Source: Pseudomonas khavaziana
Lineage (GTDB): Bacteria > Pseudomonadota > Gammaproteobacteria > Pseudomonadales > Pseudomonadaceae
Direction of reading: 5' to 3'
DNA length: 64,000 bases
NCBI RefSeq assembly: GCF_019145205.1
Contig: NZ_JAHSTT010000003.1
Location: 558,001-622,000, forward strand
Each line of letters starts with the position of its first letter. Position 1 is the first letter of the stretch. The position numbers were made by a program, and so were the translations under genes. Under the pieces are notes generated by a model. The model searched no databases, was not told the DNA's origin, and was given only the letters and a program-made list of their open reading frames with translations. Of the stretch, positions 17,055 through 26,757 are shown one piece after another.

Positions 17055-18350
17055 CTACGAGATGTTCTCACCACGTTCACGGGCAATGGCGCGGTAGCCA
17101 ATGTCAGTGCGGTAGAAGCAACCTTTCCAGTCGATTTTCGCGGCCAGCTTGTACGCCTGCTGTTGCGCGGCATCGACACTGGCACCCATCGCGGTGGCGC
17201 ACAACACTCTGCCACCTGCGGTTACAACTTTGCCGTCCTTGAGCGCGGTGCCTGCATGGAACACCTTGCCTTCCAATCCAGCGGCCGCTTCCAGGCCTTC
17301 GATCACATCGCCCTTGGCATAATCGGCAGGGTAGCCGCCGGCAGCCAGCACGATGCCGACGCTGGGACGCGGGTCCCATTGCGCTTCGACCTTGTCCAGC
17401 GCCTGGGCCAGTGCCGCTTCCACCAGCAGCACCAGGCTCGATTGCAGACGCAGCATCACTGGTTGGGTTTCCGGATCGCCGAAGCGGCAGTTGAACTCGA
17501 TGACTTTCGGGTTACCGGCTTTATCGATCATCAGGCCGGCGTAGAGGAAACCGGTGTAGACGTTACCTTCGTCGGCCATGCCACGCACGGTCGGCCAGAT
17601 CACCAGGTCCATGACGCGCTGGTGAACTTGGCTGGTCACTACCGGCGCCGGGGAGTAAGCACCCATGCCGCCGGTGTTCGGGCCGCTGTCGCCGTTACCG
17701 ACACGCTTGTGGTCCTGGCTGGTGGCCATTGGCAGCACGTTCTTGCCGTCGACCATCACAATGAAACTGGCTTCTTCGCCGTCGAGGAATTCCTCGATGA
17801 CCACACGGGAACCGGCGTCACCAAAGGCATTGCCGGCGAGCATGTCGCGCACGGCGTCTTCGGCTTCCTGCAAGGTCATGGCGACGATCACGCCTTTACC
17901 GGCAGCCAGGCCATCGGCCTTGATCACAATCGGCGCGCCTTTTTCACGCAGGTAAGCCAGGGCCGGCTCGATCTCGGTGAAGTTCTGGTAGTCGGCGGTC
18001 GGAATCTTGTGGCGTGCCAGGAAGTCCTTGGTAAAGGCTTTCGAGCCTTCCAACTGGGCGGCACCAGCGGTGGGGCCGAAGCAATCCAGCCCACGGCTGC
18101 GGAACAGGTCGACGACGCCGGCCACCAATGGCACTTCCGGGCCGACGATGGTCAGGGCGACGTTTTTCTCGGCGAAATCTGCCAGTTGTTCCAGGGCCAG
18201 GACGTCAATGGCGACGTTTTCGCACTTGGCTTCAATGGCGGTGCCAGCGTTGCCGGGGGCGACGAAGACTTTCTGGACCCGGGGGTCCTGGGCAACTTTC
18301 CAGGCCAGGGCGTGTTCACGGCCACCGCTGCCAATGATCAAAACATTCAT
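17055..18350 (-). CDS. purD: Phosphoribosylamine-glycine ligase
   Basis: Cytosolic ATP-grasp enzyme of purine synthesis joining phosphoribosylamine and glycine. 431 residues, normal for the family. It has the N-terminal MNVLIIGSGGREHALAWK, the central ATP-grasp region (PIVIKADGLAAGKGV) and the signature RFGDPETQ near residue 290. It follows purH on the same strand across a 149-nt gap holding a repeat pair. Confidence 0.98.
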   Translation of the reverse strand: MNVLIIGSGGREHALAWKVAQDPRVQKVFVAPGNAGTAIEAKCENVAIDVLALEQLADFAEKNVALTIVGPEVPLVAGVVDLFRSRGLDCFGPTAGAAQLEGSKAFTKDFLARHKIPTADYQNFTEIEPALAYLREKGAPIVIKADGLAAGKGVIVAMTLQEAEDAVRDMLAGNAFGDAGSRVVIEEFLDGEEASFIVMVDGKNVLPMATSQDHKRVGNGDSGPNTGGMGAYSPAPVVTSQVHQRVMDLVIWPTVRGMADEGNVYTGFLYAGLMIDKAGNPKVIEFNCRFGDPETQPVMLRLQSSLVLLVEAALAQALDKVEAQWDPRPSVGIVLAAGGYPADYAKGDVIEGLEAAAGLEGKVFHAGTALKDGKVVTAGGRVLCATAMGASVDAAQQQAYKLAAKIDWKGCFYRTDIGYRAIARERGENIS

Positions 18351-18381
18351 TTCAAAAACCTCTGAGAAACGCTGTGCTTCT

Positions 18382-18483
18382 CTGTAGGAGCGAGCTTGCT
18401 CGCGAAGGTCGTCAACGATGACGAGGGGAAACTGACACCCCGTGGCGTTTTTGAGTTTTTCGCGAGCAAGCTCGCTCCTACAG
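18382..18483. repeat. Family B REP pair
   Basis: CTGTAGGAGCGAGCTTGCTC begins at 18382 and the inverted arm ends with CCTACAG at 18483. The core carries a GTCAACGATGACG-like stretch near the left arm. It lies between purH and purD, transcribed within or between these genes. Confidence 0.85.
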
Positions 18484-18499
18484 TAGAGAAACGGTGCTG

Positions 18500-20107
18500 T
18501 TAGTGGCGGAAGTGGCGCATGCCGGTGAAGACCATGGCGATGCCCGCTTCATCAGCGGCGGCGATGACTTCAGCATCACGCATCGAGCCACCCGGTTGGA
18601 TCACGGCGGTTACGCCGGCTTTTGCGGCGTTGTCCAAACCATCGCGGAAAGGGAAGAACGCATCGGACGCCATGACCGACCCCGCCACCTGCAAACCGGC
18701 GTGTTCAGCCTTGATCGCGGCGATACGCGCCGAGTTCACGCGGCTCATCTGGCCGGCACCGACACCGATGGTCTGGCGGTTCTTGGCGTAGACGATGGCG
18801 TTGGACTTGACGTACTTGGCCACTTTCCAGGCGAAGATCAGGTCGTTGATCTCTTGCTCGGTCGGCGCACGCTGGGTGACCACTTTCAGGTCCTGGCTGC
18901 CGATCATGCCAATGTCGCGGCTCTGTACCAGCAGGCCGCCGTTGACGCGCTTGTAGTCCCAGGCAGCAGCGCGCTCGGCCGACCACTCGCCGCAGGCCAG
19001 CAGGCGCACATTGGCCTTGGCGGCGACGATGGCGCGGGCTTCTTCACTGACACTTGGGGCGATGATCACTTCGACGAACTGGCGCTCGACGATGGCCTTG
19101 GCGGTCTCGGCGTCCAGCTCGCGGTTGAAGGCGATGATGCCGCCGAACGCGGATTCGGTGTCGGTGGCGTAGGCCAGTTCGTAGGCCTGGCGGATACCGC
19201 CCTCAGCGTCCGGGCTGACGGCGACGCCGCACGGGTTGGCATGCTTGACGATCACGCAGGCCGGCTTGACGAAGCTCTTCACGCATTCCAGCGCGGCGTC
19301 GGTATCGGCCACGTTGTTGTAGGAAAGTTCTTTGCCTTGCAGCTGGGTCGCGGTGGCGATGCCCACTTCGGCAGGCTTGGCTTCCACGTAGAACGCCGCG
19401 CTCTGGTGCGGGTTCTCGCCGTAGCGCATTTCCTGGGCCTTGATGAACTGGCTGTTGAAGGTGCGCGGGAACTGGCTGCGGCCTTCTGTGCTCAGGGTTT
19501 CGGCGGCCTGGTTCACGGTGCCCATGTAGTTGGCGATCATGCCGTCGTAGGCGGCAGTGTGTTCGAACGCCTTGAGCATCAGATCGAAGCGCTGGGCGTA
19601 GGTCAGGCCACCGGCCTTGAGGCCTTCCAAAACCTGGGCGTAGTCGCCGGCGTTGACCACGATGGCCACGTCTTTATGGTTTTTGGCGGCCGAGCGGACC
19701 ATGGTTGGGCCACCGATATCGATGTTTTCGATGGCGGTCGGCAGGTCGCAGCCTGGCTTGTTGATAGTGGCTTCGAACGGGTAGAGGTTAACGGCCACCA
19801 GGTCGATCGGCTTGATGCCGTGCTCGTTCATGATGGCGTCGTCGATGCCGCGACGGCCGAGGATACCGCCGTGGATTTTCGGGTGCAGGGTCTTGACGCG
19901 ACCGTCCATCATTTCTGCGAAACCGGTGTAGTCCGCCACTTCCACTGCGGCCACGCCGTTGTCCTGCAGCAGTTTGAAGGTCCCGCCTGTGGAGAGGATT
20001 TCCACACCCAGGGCTTCCAGCTCCCGGGCAAATTCAAGGATCCCGGTCTTGTCGGATACACTGATCAAGGCGCGGCGGATCGGCAGGCGGGTAGTCTGGT
20101 CGGTCAT
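18500..20107 (-). CDS. purH: Bifunctional AICAR formyltransferase / IMP cyclohydrolase
   Basis: Catalyses the last two steps of IMP synthesis. The start at 20107 ([20 protein letters not shown]) gives 535 residues, the usual pseudomonad length, and has GGAAA before it; the upstream in-frame ATG codons at 20119 and 20140 are less likely. The N-terminal cyclohydrolase domain (about 1-200) and C-terminal transformylase (about 210-535, with [10 protein letters not shown]) are intact. Confidence 0.98.
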   Translation of the reverse strand: MTDQTTRLPIRRALISVSDKTGILEFARELEALGVEILSTGGTFKLLQDNGVAAVEVADYTGFAEMMDGRVKTLHPKIHGGILGRRGIDDAIMNEHGIKPIDLVAVNLYPFEATINKPGCDLPTAIENIDIGGPTMVRSAAKNHKDVAIVVNAGDYAQVLEGLKAGGLTYAQRFDLMLKAFEHTAAYDGMIANYMGTVNQAAETLSTEGRSQFPRTFNSQFIKAQEMRYGENPHQSAAFYVEAKPAEVGIATATQLQGKELSYNNVADTDAALECVKSFVKPACVIVKHANPCGVAVSPDAEGGIRQAYELAYATDTESAFGGIIAFNRELDAETAKAIVERQFVEVIIAPSVSEEARAIVAAKANVRLLACGEWSAERAAAWDYKRVNGGLLVQSRDIGMIGSQDLKVVTQRAPTEQEINDLIFAWKVAKYVKSNAIVYAKNRQTIGVGAGQMSRVNSARIAAIKAEHAGLQVAGSVMASDAFFPFRDGLDNAAKAGVTAVIQPGGSMRDAEVIAAADEAGIAMVFTGMRHFRH

Positions 20108-20138
20108 TTCAATTTCCATCAAAAGCAAAGGAGTCAGC

Positions 20139-20171
20139 AAAAAAGGCGACCGGTTTTACGCGGGCGCCTTT
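20139..20171 (-). terminator. Intrinsic terminator between fis and purH
   Basis: On the minus strand AAAGGCG (20165-20171 read as complement) pairs exactly with CGCCTTT (20142-20148), with a GC-rich inner part, and is followed by a run of Ts (20139-20144 as As on the plus strand). It lies 18 nt after the fis stop, so the dusB-fis unit probably ends here and purH has its own promoter or receives read-through. Confidence 0.7.
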
Positions 20172-20188
20172 CTGGTTTGATTGAATGC

Positions 20189-20509
20189 TTACAGCAAATC
20201 GTACTGCTTGAGCTTTTTGCGCAAGGTGCCACGGTTGAGGCCCAGCAGCTCACTGGCTTTGGTCTGGTTGCCCTTGACGTAGTTCATCACGCTTTCGAGC
20301 AAGGGCGCCTCGACTTCGGAGAGCACCAGGTTGTACACGTCCGTGACGGAAGCGCCCTCAAGGTGGGCGAAATAATTGTGCAGCGCCTTCTCGACACTCC
20401 CGCGAAGGGTCTGGCCTTCTTCGCTGGGCGTGTTGAGGTGCTGTTTCAAATTGACGTTGTCGCTCACGGGTGTTGTTCCACTCACTAAAGTCTCGGTCAT
20501 CGTCGTCAT
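20189..20509 (-). CDS. fis: DNA-binding protein Fis
   Basis: Small nucleoid-associated protein that bends DNA and modulates growth-phase transcription. 106 residues; the C-terminal helix-turn-helix is clear ([20 protein letters not shown]). It overlaps dusB by 4 nt, the classical dusB-fis operon in which the tRNA-modifying gene leads. Confidence 0.97.
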   Translation of the reverse strand: MTTMTETLVSGTTPVSDNVNLKQHLNTPSEEGQTLRGSVEKALHNYFAHLEGASVTDVYNLVLSEVEAPLLESVMNYVKGNQTKASELLGLNRGTLRKKLKQYDLL

Positions 20510-21519
20510 GCGGCCACCCCTTCTCCATCCCCTGTTCCCAGGCTCTTGTCACGTTCGGCAAAGAACTCACGAACGGTGGCGACCTGTGCCTGCGTTTCAT
20601 CCAAACGATTGAACTGGGCGCGGAACTCCTTGGCGCCCGGCAAGGTGGCGAGATACCAGCCGACATGCTTTCGAGCAATGCGCACCCCCATCACATCCCC
20701 ATAGAAGGCGTGCAGGGCGGCCAGATGCTCTAGCAGAATACGTTCCACCTCGTTCAGTTCCGGTGCCGGCAAGGCTTCGCCGGTACGCAGGAAGTGCTCG
20801 ATCTCACGAAAAATCCACGGCCGCCCCTGGGCGGCCCGGCCAATCAACAAACCATCGGCACCGGTGGCGTGCAGCACGCGCCGGGCTTTCTCGGCTGAGT
20901 CGATGTCGCCATTGGCAAACACCGGCATCGACACGGCCTGCTTGATCGCGGCAATGGTGTCGTACTCGGCTTCACCGGTGTAAAGGTCGGCGCGGGTGCG
21001 GCCATGCACCGCCAGCGCTGTAATACCTGCCTGTTCAGCGATCTTCGCCACCGTCAGGCCATTCCTGTTGTCCCGGTCCCAACCGGTACGGATCTTCAGG
21101 GTCACCGGCACATCCACTGCGGCGACAACGGCCTGCAGGATCTCGGCGACCAACTGCTCATCCTTCAACAAGGCGGAGCCGGCGGCCTTGTTGCAGACCT
21201 TCTTGGCCGGGCAGCCCATGTTGATATCAATGATCTGCGCACCCAGCTCCACATTGGCCCGGGCCGCGTCCGCCAGCATCTGTGCGTCACCACCGGCGAT
21301 CTGCACCGAGCGTGGCTCGGGATCACCTTCGTGGATCATGCGCATCCGCGACTTGCGGGTGTTCCACAGACTCATGTCGCTGGTAACCATTTCAGAGACT
21401 ACTAGGCCCGCGCCCAAACGTTTGCACAGCTGACGAAAGGGCTGGTCGGTGACTCCCGCCATCGGGGCGAGGATCAAGCCGTTCTGCAATGTGTATGGGC
21501 CGATGCGTACCGCCGACAT
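20506..21519 (-). CDS. dusB: tRNA-dihydrouridine synthase B
   Basis: FMN enzyme reducing uridine to dihydrouridine in the tRNA D-loop. 337 residues with [15 protein letters not shown] at the start, the catalytic Cys103 in [12 protein letters not shown], and [15 protein letters not shown] near the C-terminal half. It is the first gene of the dusB-fis operon. Confidence 0.97.
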   Translation of the reverse strand: MSAVRIGPYTLQNGLILAPMAGVTDQPFRQLCKRLGAGLVVSEMVTSDMSLWNTRKSRMRMIHEGDPEPRSVQIAGGDAQMLADAARANVELGAQIIDINMGCPAKKVCNKAAGSALLKDEQLVAEILQAVVAAVDVPVTLKIRTGWDRDNRNGLTVAKIAEQAGITALAVHGRTRADLYTGEAEYDTIAAIKQAVSMPVFANGDIDSAEKARRVLHATGADGLLIGRAAQGRPWIFREIEHFLRTGEALPAPELNEVERILLEHLAALHAFYGDVMGVRIARKHVGWYLATLPGAKEFRAQFNRLDETQAQVATVREFFAERDKSLGTGDGEGVAA

Positions 21520-21636
21520 AGGACTTCCCTGTTGTGGGGCCGGATCATTAGAGTTCGAAAAAGGGTTGGCATGATACCCGCTCTCGATGACTGGTTAAAG
21601 GCTGAATTGGATAAAATCTGAACAGTTACTTTTTTA

Positions 21637-21661
21637 TCGCCATCGGTTTGGTCGATGGCGA
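21637..21661. promoter_or_regulatory. Perfect 9-bp hairpin upstream of dusB
   Basis: TCGCCATCG (21637-21645) and CGATGGCGA (21653-21661) surround a 7-nt loop between the DUF3426 gene and dusB. The T-run (21630-21635) is on the 5' side on the plus strand, the wrong side for a terminator on either strand. It may be a protein-binding palindrome or an mRNA hairpin behind the DUF3426 gene. Confidence 0.4.
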
Positions 21662-21704
21662 CAAAGTCAATCATCCGCCGTCAAACTTCGGGATGTGCAC
21701 AGGT

Positions 21705-22952
21705 TCACTCGGGCGAATGGAAGCTCAGGCTGTAATTCACGGCCCTGTTGCCTGGATCAAGGATATCCAGGGATATGTGGATCGGCGTCTGCGAAGGCAT
21801 TTCGCTGACGCCGGCCAACTCGCCGCTCAGGTATTCGGCGGGTTTGAAGCGGCGACTGGCAATCAGGCTGCCGTTCAAGTCCGCAAAGCGCAGTTCCAGC
21901 AGCGGGAAGGGCTGGGAGAAGGTCGCACGGTTATAGATGATCGCATCCACCACCAGCGCCCCGGCGAAGTCCGGATGGCTGCGTACCACCAGGTTGCTGC
22001 TCTTGATGTGGGCAATATCGACCCGCGATGGCACGGTACAGCCCAGTTTCGGGCACAGTTGCTGGAACCACGGGCGGTAGGCGTCCTGGCGGGCCAGGTC
22101 GTCGAATTGGTAGGCGATGTACTGGCCTGCCAGGCCTGCGGCGGCGAGCACTACCAGCAGTATCCAGATCAAACGGCGGCCCCAGCCTGACGGGCGTTTC
22201 TGCGCATACAGGTGCAGCGGATCGTCTTCCAGGTCCTGGAGCAGGTCGTCGTGTATGGCGGCTTCCGGGCGCGAGCGTTTGCGGCGTGACGGCAGACGAT
22301 CGTCGGGTTCAGACTCACCTCCCGCGTCGGTAACAGGCGTCAGCGGCGGGTCGGGGTTGTCATCGCCAGGGGAGGCGTCGTCGTTGAGATCGTCGGAATG
22401 GATCGACATGGACGGTTCGGTGCGCTGGTTGGCCGCCTGCGCCCTGGCCGGCTCTGGCAGGTCTTCAGGTGCCAGGGTGCGCTCCTCGGGTGGCTCACTG
22501 AACAGGCTGGCGGCCCATTTTTCTTCTTCGGCCTTCACCGTATCGCGACTGGCGCTGAAAGACTCTTCCTTTTGCCGACGCTCGGCGCCTGGTTGGCGAC
22601 GTTCTGCATCCAGTGGCTGGGTGTGCAGGGGCTCGCGACGTTCCAGCTTGGCCAGTTCCTTGTCCAGGTTATCCAGGTCCAGCTCTTCGGCCGTCCACTG
22701 TTTTTGGCTGATTGCCCGCGGTGGCTCGGGTGTCGCTTCGACAGTCGATCTATCGGCTGGCTCGGCGCCAGCCGGTAGCTCCGGTTGGGTTGCAGGCGCA
22801 TGAGCGCGTTGCTCCAGCAATTGGCGAGCGGCGTTGAACACTTGCAGGCACGAGCCGCAGCGCACCACGCCACGGGCCGCGCTCAACTGCGCATGGTTGA
22901 CGCGGAAACGGGCTTGGCAGTGCGGGCACTGGGTGACGAAGCTGTCGGTCAT
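21705..22952 (-). CDS. Zinc-ribbon / DUF3426 membrane protein
   Basis: A 415-residue protein with an MJ0042-type zinc ribbon at the N-terminus (CPHCQARFRVNHAQL then CGSCLQVFNAA). A long polar, charged region follows (about 50-250), then one membrane helix (about 262-284, LIWILLVVLAAAGLAGQYIAY) and a C-terminal DUF3426 domain. The function is unknown. I chose the ATG at 22952 since the zinc ribbon follows directly; the frame opens 7 codons earlier. It is downstream of prmA with a 30-nt gap. Confidence 0.9.
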   Translation of the reverse strand: MTDSFVTQCPHCQARFRVNHAQLSAARGVVRCGSCLQVFNAARQLLEQRAHAPATQPELPAGAEPADRSTVEATPEPPRAISQKQWTAEELDLDNLDKELAKLERREPLHTQPLDAERRQPGAERRQKEESFSASRDTVKAEEEKWAASLFSEPPEERTLAPEDLPEPARAQAANQRTEPSMSIHSDDLNDDASPGDDNPDPPLTPVTDAGGESEPDDRLPSRRKRSRPEAAIHDDLLQDLEDDPLHLYAQKRPSGWGRRLIWILLVVLAAAGLAGQYIAYQFDDLARQDAYRPWFQQLCPKLGCTVPSRVDIAHIKSSNLVVRSHPDFAGALVVDAIIYNRATFSQPFPLLELRFADLNGSLIASRRFKPAEYLSGELAGVSEMPSQTPIHISLDILDPGNRAVNYSLSFHSPE

Positions 22953-22982
22953 GCGGTCATCCGATTCAGGCAAGCGCTCATT

Positions 22983-23861
22983 CTAGCGCCGACGACCACT
23001 GATGCGTACCCAACCATCACGGTTGGCGATCGGGTCCAATTCGAAATCCTGGGCGTAGGCTGCGGCGACGTCTTCACCTTGTTCGGCGAGGATACCCGAC
23101 AGCGCCAGGCGCCCGCCGGGCTTGACCAGGCTGGACAATTGCGGCGCCAGGGCAACCAATGGCCCGGCGAGGATATTGGCAACCAGCACATCGGCCTGTA
23201 CCTGCGGCAGATCCTCCGGCAGGTAGAGTGGGAATTTGCCTTCGGCGATGTGGTTGCGCCCGGCGTTGTCGCGGGAGGCCTCCAGGGCCTGCACATCGAT
23301 GTCGGTGCCCACGGCCTCCTTGGCGCCCAGCAGCAGGGCGGCAATCGCCAGGATCCCGGAGCCGCAGCCGAAGTCCAGCACGTTACAGTCGGTCAGGTCC
23401 TGGCCGTCCAGCCATTCCAGGCACAGTGCGGTGGTGGGGTGGGTGCCGGTGCCGAACGCCAGGCCCGGATCCAGCAGCAGGTTGACGGCGCCAGGCTCCG
23501 GGGCGGCGTGCCAGCTCGGTACGATCCACAGGCGCTGGCCGAAGCGCATGGGCTGGAAGTTATCCATCCAGCTGCGTTCCCAGTCCTGGTCTTCGATTAC
23601 TTCGCTGTGATGCTCGGGCAGCGGCGCGCCGGTGAGCAGCTCCATATGGGCCAGGACGCTGGCGGCCTCGGTGCCGTCTTCGAACAGGGCCAGCAAATGG
23701 GTGTGCGACCACAGCGGCGTGGTGTTGAGTTCAGGTTCGAAGATCGGCTGGTCTTCGGCGTCCATGAAGGTCACCGACACGGCGCCCACTTCGAGGAACG
23801 CGTCTTCATAGGTTTCGGCTTGTTCTGGGCTGATGGCGAGACGGACTTGCAGCCAAGGCAT
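22983..23861 (-). CDS. prmA: Ribosomal protein L11 methyltransferase
   Basis: SAM-dependent enzyme methylating lysines and the N-terminus of L11. 292 residues from the ATG at 23861 ([16 protein letters not shown]); the earlier ATG at 23870 is less conserved. It has the N-terminal substrate-recognition domain and the C-terminal Rossmann domain with [14 protein letters not shown] and [10 protein letters not shown]. Confidence 0.97.
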   Translation of the reverse strand: MPWLQVRLAISPEQAETYEDAFLEVGAVSVTFMDAEDQPIFEPELNTTPLWSHTHLLALFEDGTEAASVLAHMELLTGAPLPEHHSEVIEDQDWERSWMDNFQPMRFGQRLWIVPSWHAAPEPGAVNLLLDPGLAFGTGTHPTTALCLEWLDGQDLTDCNVLDFGCGSGILAIAALLLGAKEAVGTDIDVQALEASRDNAGRNHIAEGKFPLYLPEDLPQVQADVLVANILAGPLVALAPQLSSLVKPGGRLALSGILAEQGEDVAAAYAQDFELDPIANRDGWVRISGRRR

Positions 23862-23962
23862 GGCGGGCACCTTTGAAAAAATGAATGTGCAGCGAGTAGG
23901 CCGCGAAAGCGCGCAAGTTTACGCGAGAGCACGCCAGAAGACGACATTACTGAATGAGCGCG

Positions 23963-24065
23963 GACCAAATGTGGGAGGGGGCTTGCTCCCGATAGCGGTG
24001 GATCAGTTACAGATACTGAGGCTGACACACTGCAATCGGGAGCAAGCCCCCTTCCACATTTGGAC
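23963..24065. repeat. Family A REP pair (REPIN-like)
   Basis: GTGGGAGGGGGCTTGCTCCC starts at 23971 and the inverted arm (one C-to-T change, CTTCCAC) ends at 24057, with matching GGACCAAAT/ATTTGGAC flanks. It lies upstream of prmA and downstream of accC. Confidence 0.85.
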
Positions 24066-24095
24066 AGTGTCCATCCTGGAAAACAGGTGTGCAGA

Positions 24096-24126
24096 AACAA
24101 CAAAGCCGCCCGAAGGCGGCTTTGTT
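24096..24126 (-). terminator. Intrinsic terminator after accC
   Basis: A perfect 12-bp stem (24099-24110 with 24115-24126) with a CGAA loop (TTCG on the minus strand) lies 11 nt after the accC stop. It is followed on the minus strand by GTTTC, a short U-rich tract. The strong stem and tetraloop make it a convincing end for the aroQ-accB-accC transcript. Confidence 0.75.
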
Positions 24127-24137
24127 GGGTGGAGCAC

Positions 24138-25499
24138 TTACTGGTTGGCCAGCTTGTGTTCCAGGTAGTGAATGTTCACACCACCTTCGCAGAAGCCTTC
24201 ATCACGAACCAGGTCCCGATGCAGCGGGATGTTGGTCTTGATGCCGTCGACCACGATTTCGTCCAGGGCGTTGCGCATACGGGCCATGGCCTCGTCGCGG
24301 GTGGCGCCCCAGGTGATCAGCTTGCCGATCAGCGAGTCGTAGTTGGACGGAACCTTGTAGCCACTGTACAGGTGCGAGTCCACACGTACGCCGTTGCCGC
24401 CGGGCGCGTGGAAATGCTTGACCAGGCCAGGGCTTGGGATGAAGGTTTTCGGGTCTTCGGCGTTGATCCGGCACTCCAGGGAGTGGCCGTGCATCTTCAC
24501 GTCGTCCTGGGTGAAGGACAGCACGTTGCCGGCGGCGATGCTCAGCATCTCCTTGACGATGTCGATACCGGTGACCATCTCCGATACCGGGTGCTCTACC
24601 TGCACACGAGTGTTCATCTCGATGAAGTAGAAACGACCGTTCTCGTAGAGGAACTCGAAGGTACCGGCGCCACGGTAGTTGATGTCGATGCACGCCTTGA
24701 CGCAGCGTGCCAGGACTTCCTGACGGGCTTTCTCGTCGAGGCCCGGTGCCGGGGCTTCTTCCAATACCTTTTGGTGACGACGTTGCAGCGAGCAATCGCG
24801 GTCGCCCAGGTGGATGGCGTGGCCCTGGCCGTCGGACAGTACCTGGACTTCCACGTGACGTGGGTTGGTCAGGTATTTTTCCAGGTAGACCATCGGGTTG
24901 CCGAACCAGGCGCCCGCTTCGGAGCGGGTCTGCTTGGCGGCTTCGATCAGGTCTTCTTCCTTGTGCACCACGCGCATGCCGCGACCACCGCCGCCACCGG
25001 CGGCCTTGATGATCACCGGGTAACCGACTTCGCGACCAATGCGCAGGGCGGTTTCCTCGTCTTCCGGCAGCGGGCCGTCAGAACCTGGAACGGTTGGCAC
25101 GCCGGCAGCGATCATGGCGTCCTTGGCCGATACCTTGTCGCCCATCAGGCGAATGGTTTCGGCTTTCGGGCCGATGAAGGCAAACCCGGATTTTTCCACC
25201 TGTTCGGCGAAATCGGCGTTTTCCGCGAGGAAGCCGTAGCCCGGGTGGATGCCATCAGCGCCGGTCACTTCGGCCGCGGCGATGATGTTCGAGACCTTCA
25301 GGTACGAGTTCGCAGCCAGTGGCGGGCCGATGCAGATGCTTTCGTCCGCCAGTTTCACGTGCATCAGTTCGGTATCGGCCGTCGAGTAAACAGCGACGGT
25401 CTTGATGCCCTCTTCCTTACAGGCGCGCAGGATACGCAGCGCGATCTCGCCGCGGTTGGCGATCAGGACTTTTTGCAGTTTCTTCGCAGGTTTCAACAT
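24138..25499 (-). CDS. accC: Acetyl-CoA carboxylase, biotin carboxylase subunit
   Basis: ATP-dependent carboxylation of biotin on AccB, the first half-reaction of fatty acid synthesis. 453 residues from the ATG at 25499 ([20 protein letters not shown]). The glycine-rich ATP loop ([13 protein letters not shown]) and the active-site region [18 protein letters not shown] are intact. 17 nt separate it from accB. Confidence 0.98.
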   Translation of the reverse strand: MLKPAKKLQKVLIANRGEIALRILRACKEEGIKTVAVYSTADTELMHVKLADESICIGPPLAANSYLKVSNIIAAAEVTGADGIHPGYGFLAENADFAEQVEKSGFAFIGPKAETIRLMGDKVSAKDAMIAAGVPTVPGSDGPLPEDEETALRIGREVGYPVIIKAAGGGGGRGMRVVHKEEDLIEAAKQTRSEAGAWFGNPMVYLEKYLTNPRHVEVQVLSDGQGHAIHLGDRDCSLQRRHQKVLEEAPAPGLDEKARQEVLARCVKACIDINYRGAGTFEFLYENGRFYFIEMNTRVQVEHPVSEMVTGIDIVKEMLSIAAGNVLSFTQDDVKMHGHSLECRINAEDPKTFIPSPGLVKHFHAPGGNGVRVDSHLYSGYKVPSNYDSLIGKLITWGATRDEAMARMRNALDEIVVDGIKTNIPLHRDLVRDEGFCEGGVNIHYLEHKLANQ

Positions 25500-25516
25500 C
25501 GAAGGTGCTCCGCGGT

Positions 25517-25981
25517 TCAAACGATGGTGAACAGCGGCTGGTCGTACTCAACCGGCTGACCGTTTTCCACCAGGATGGATTCGATGACGCCGGCTTTTTC
25601 GGCCGTGATGTGGTTCATCATCTTCATCGCCTCGACGATGCAGATGGTGTCGCCCACTTTCACGGTCTTGCCCACTTCAACGAAGGCTGGCGAGGTCGGT
25701 GCCGGGGTGCGGTAGAACGTACCGACCATGGGCGACTTGACCACGAAACCGTTCAACGCGGGTGCGGCTGGGGCAGCAGGGGCTGCGGCAACTGCTGGAG
25801 CGGCGGCAGGCGCGGCAGCGGCAGGAGCCGGTGCTTGCATCTGCGGTGCGTAGAACTGTTGGGCCGGGGTCTTGCTGTGACGGCTGATCCGTACGGATTC
25901 TTCGCCTTCCTTGATTTCCAGCTCGTCGATACCGGATTCTTCCAGCAGTTCGATCAGTTTCTTAACTTTACGGATATCCAT
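25517..25981 (-). CDS. accB: Biotin carboxyl carrier protein of acetyl-CoA carboxylase
   Basis: Carries the biotin that shuttles CO2 between AccC and the transferase. 154 residues: an N-terminal helical region, a flexible Ala/Pro linker (about 48-76) and the C-terminal biotinyl domain with Lys120 in EAMKMMN. It lies between aroQ and accC in one operon. Confidence 0.98.
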   Translation of the reverse strand: MDIRKVKKLIELLEESGIDELEIKEGEESVRISRHSKTPAQQFYAPQMQAPAPAAAAPAAAPAVAAAPAAPAAPALNGFVVKSPMVGTFYRTPAPTSPAFVEVGKTVKVGDTICIVEAMKMMNHITAEKAGVIESILVENGQPVEYDQPLFTIV

Positions 25982-26005
25982 GAATCATCAACTCCCAAGG
26001 GTCGG

Positions 26006-26461
26006 TCAGGGGCGCTTGGCCTGTTCTTCAAGCTGTTCCAGGGCGGCCTCCAGGGCCAGTCGGTAACCGCTGGCGCCAAGGCCGCAGATCACTCCTACCG
26101 CTACATCGGAGAAGTAAGAGTGATGGCGGAAAGGTTCGCGTTTGTACACGTTGGACAAATGCACTTCGATGAATGGGATGCTCACCGCCAGCAACGCGTC
26201 ACGTAATGCAACGCTTGTGTGTGTAAAAGCGGCGGGATTGATCAGAATAAAGTCCACACCTTCGCCACGCGCGGCATGGATTCGATCAATCAATTCGTAC
26301 TCGGCATTGCTTTGCAGGTAGAGCAGATGGTGGCCGGCAACACGGGCCCGTTTTTCCAGGTCAAGGTTGATCTGGTCGAGGGTCACTGCCCCGTAGACGC
26401 CCGGTTCGCGGGTGCCGAGCAGGTTCAGGTTGGGTCCGTGAAGAACCAGTAAGGTCGCCAT
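26006..26461 (-). CDS. aroQ: 3-dehydroquinate dehydratase, type II
   Basis: Third step of the shikimate pathway. 151 residues with the type II signature at the start ([20 protein letters not shown]) including the catalytic Tyr, and [17 protein letters not shown] with the catalytic region near residue 75. It is the first gene of the aroQ-accB-accC unit. Confidence 0.98.
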   Translation of the reverse strand: MATLLVLHGPNLNLLGTREPGVYGAVTLDQINLDLEKRARVAGHHLLYLQSNAEYELIDRIHAARGEGVDFILINPAAFTHTSVALRDALLAVSIPFIEVHLSNVYKREPFRHHSYFSDVAVGVICGLGASGYRLALEAALEQLEEQAKRP

Positions 26462-26635
26462 CGGCTGTTCCTTGTTATGGGTATGGGTGCGTCAGAACCC
26501 GGCGACTATGCCGCAAAGCCTTTGTGACTGTCCAGTTCTATGCAGTAGGCAGCACGATTAGCGAGGATTGCGCAAAATTTGTGACTGTGGCCCAAGATCC
26601 AGTCATGCCTGACACGGTCTTGAATCCACTGAAGA

Positions 26636-26733
26636 TCAAATGTGGGAGGGGGCTTGCTCCCGATACATTGGGTCAGTCTCAATACCTGTAGCTGATCCAC
26701 CGCGATCGGGAGCAAGCCCCCTCCCACATTCGA
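26636..26733. repeat. Family A REP pair (REPIN-like)
   Basis: The left arm starts at 26642 and the right arm ends at 26727, flanked by GATCAAAT and ATTCGATC. The rest of the 296-nt gap between the chemoreceptor gene and aroQ (26462-26757) shows no gene. Confidence 0.85.
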
Positions 26734-26757
26734 TCTACCACAGGGCGGGACATCGGG

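Noticed and set aside
18494..20488. A 664-codon plus-strand frame across purH and fis
   Set aside because: It is antisense to two certain genes and to the terminator between them; its composition is Gly/His/Val-rich without motifs.
24060..25559. A 499-codon plus-strand frame opposite accC
   Set aside because: It is antisense to accC and runs through the accC terminator hairpin; no domain is visible.
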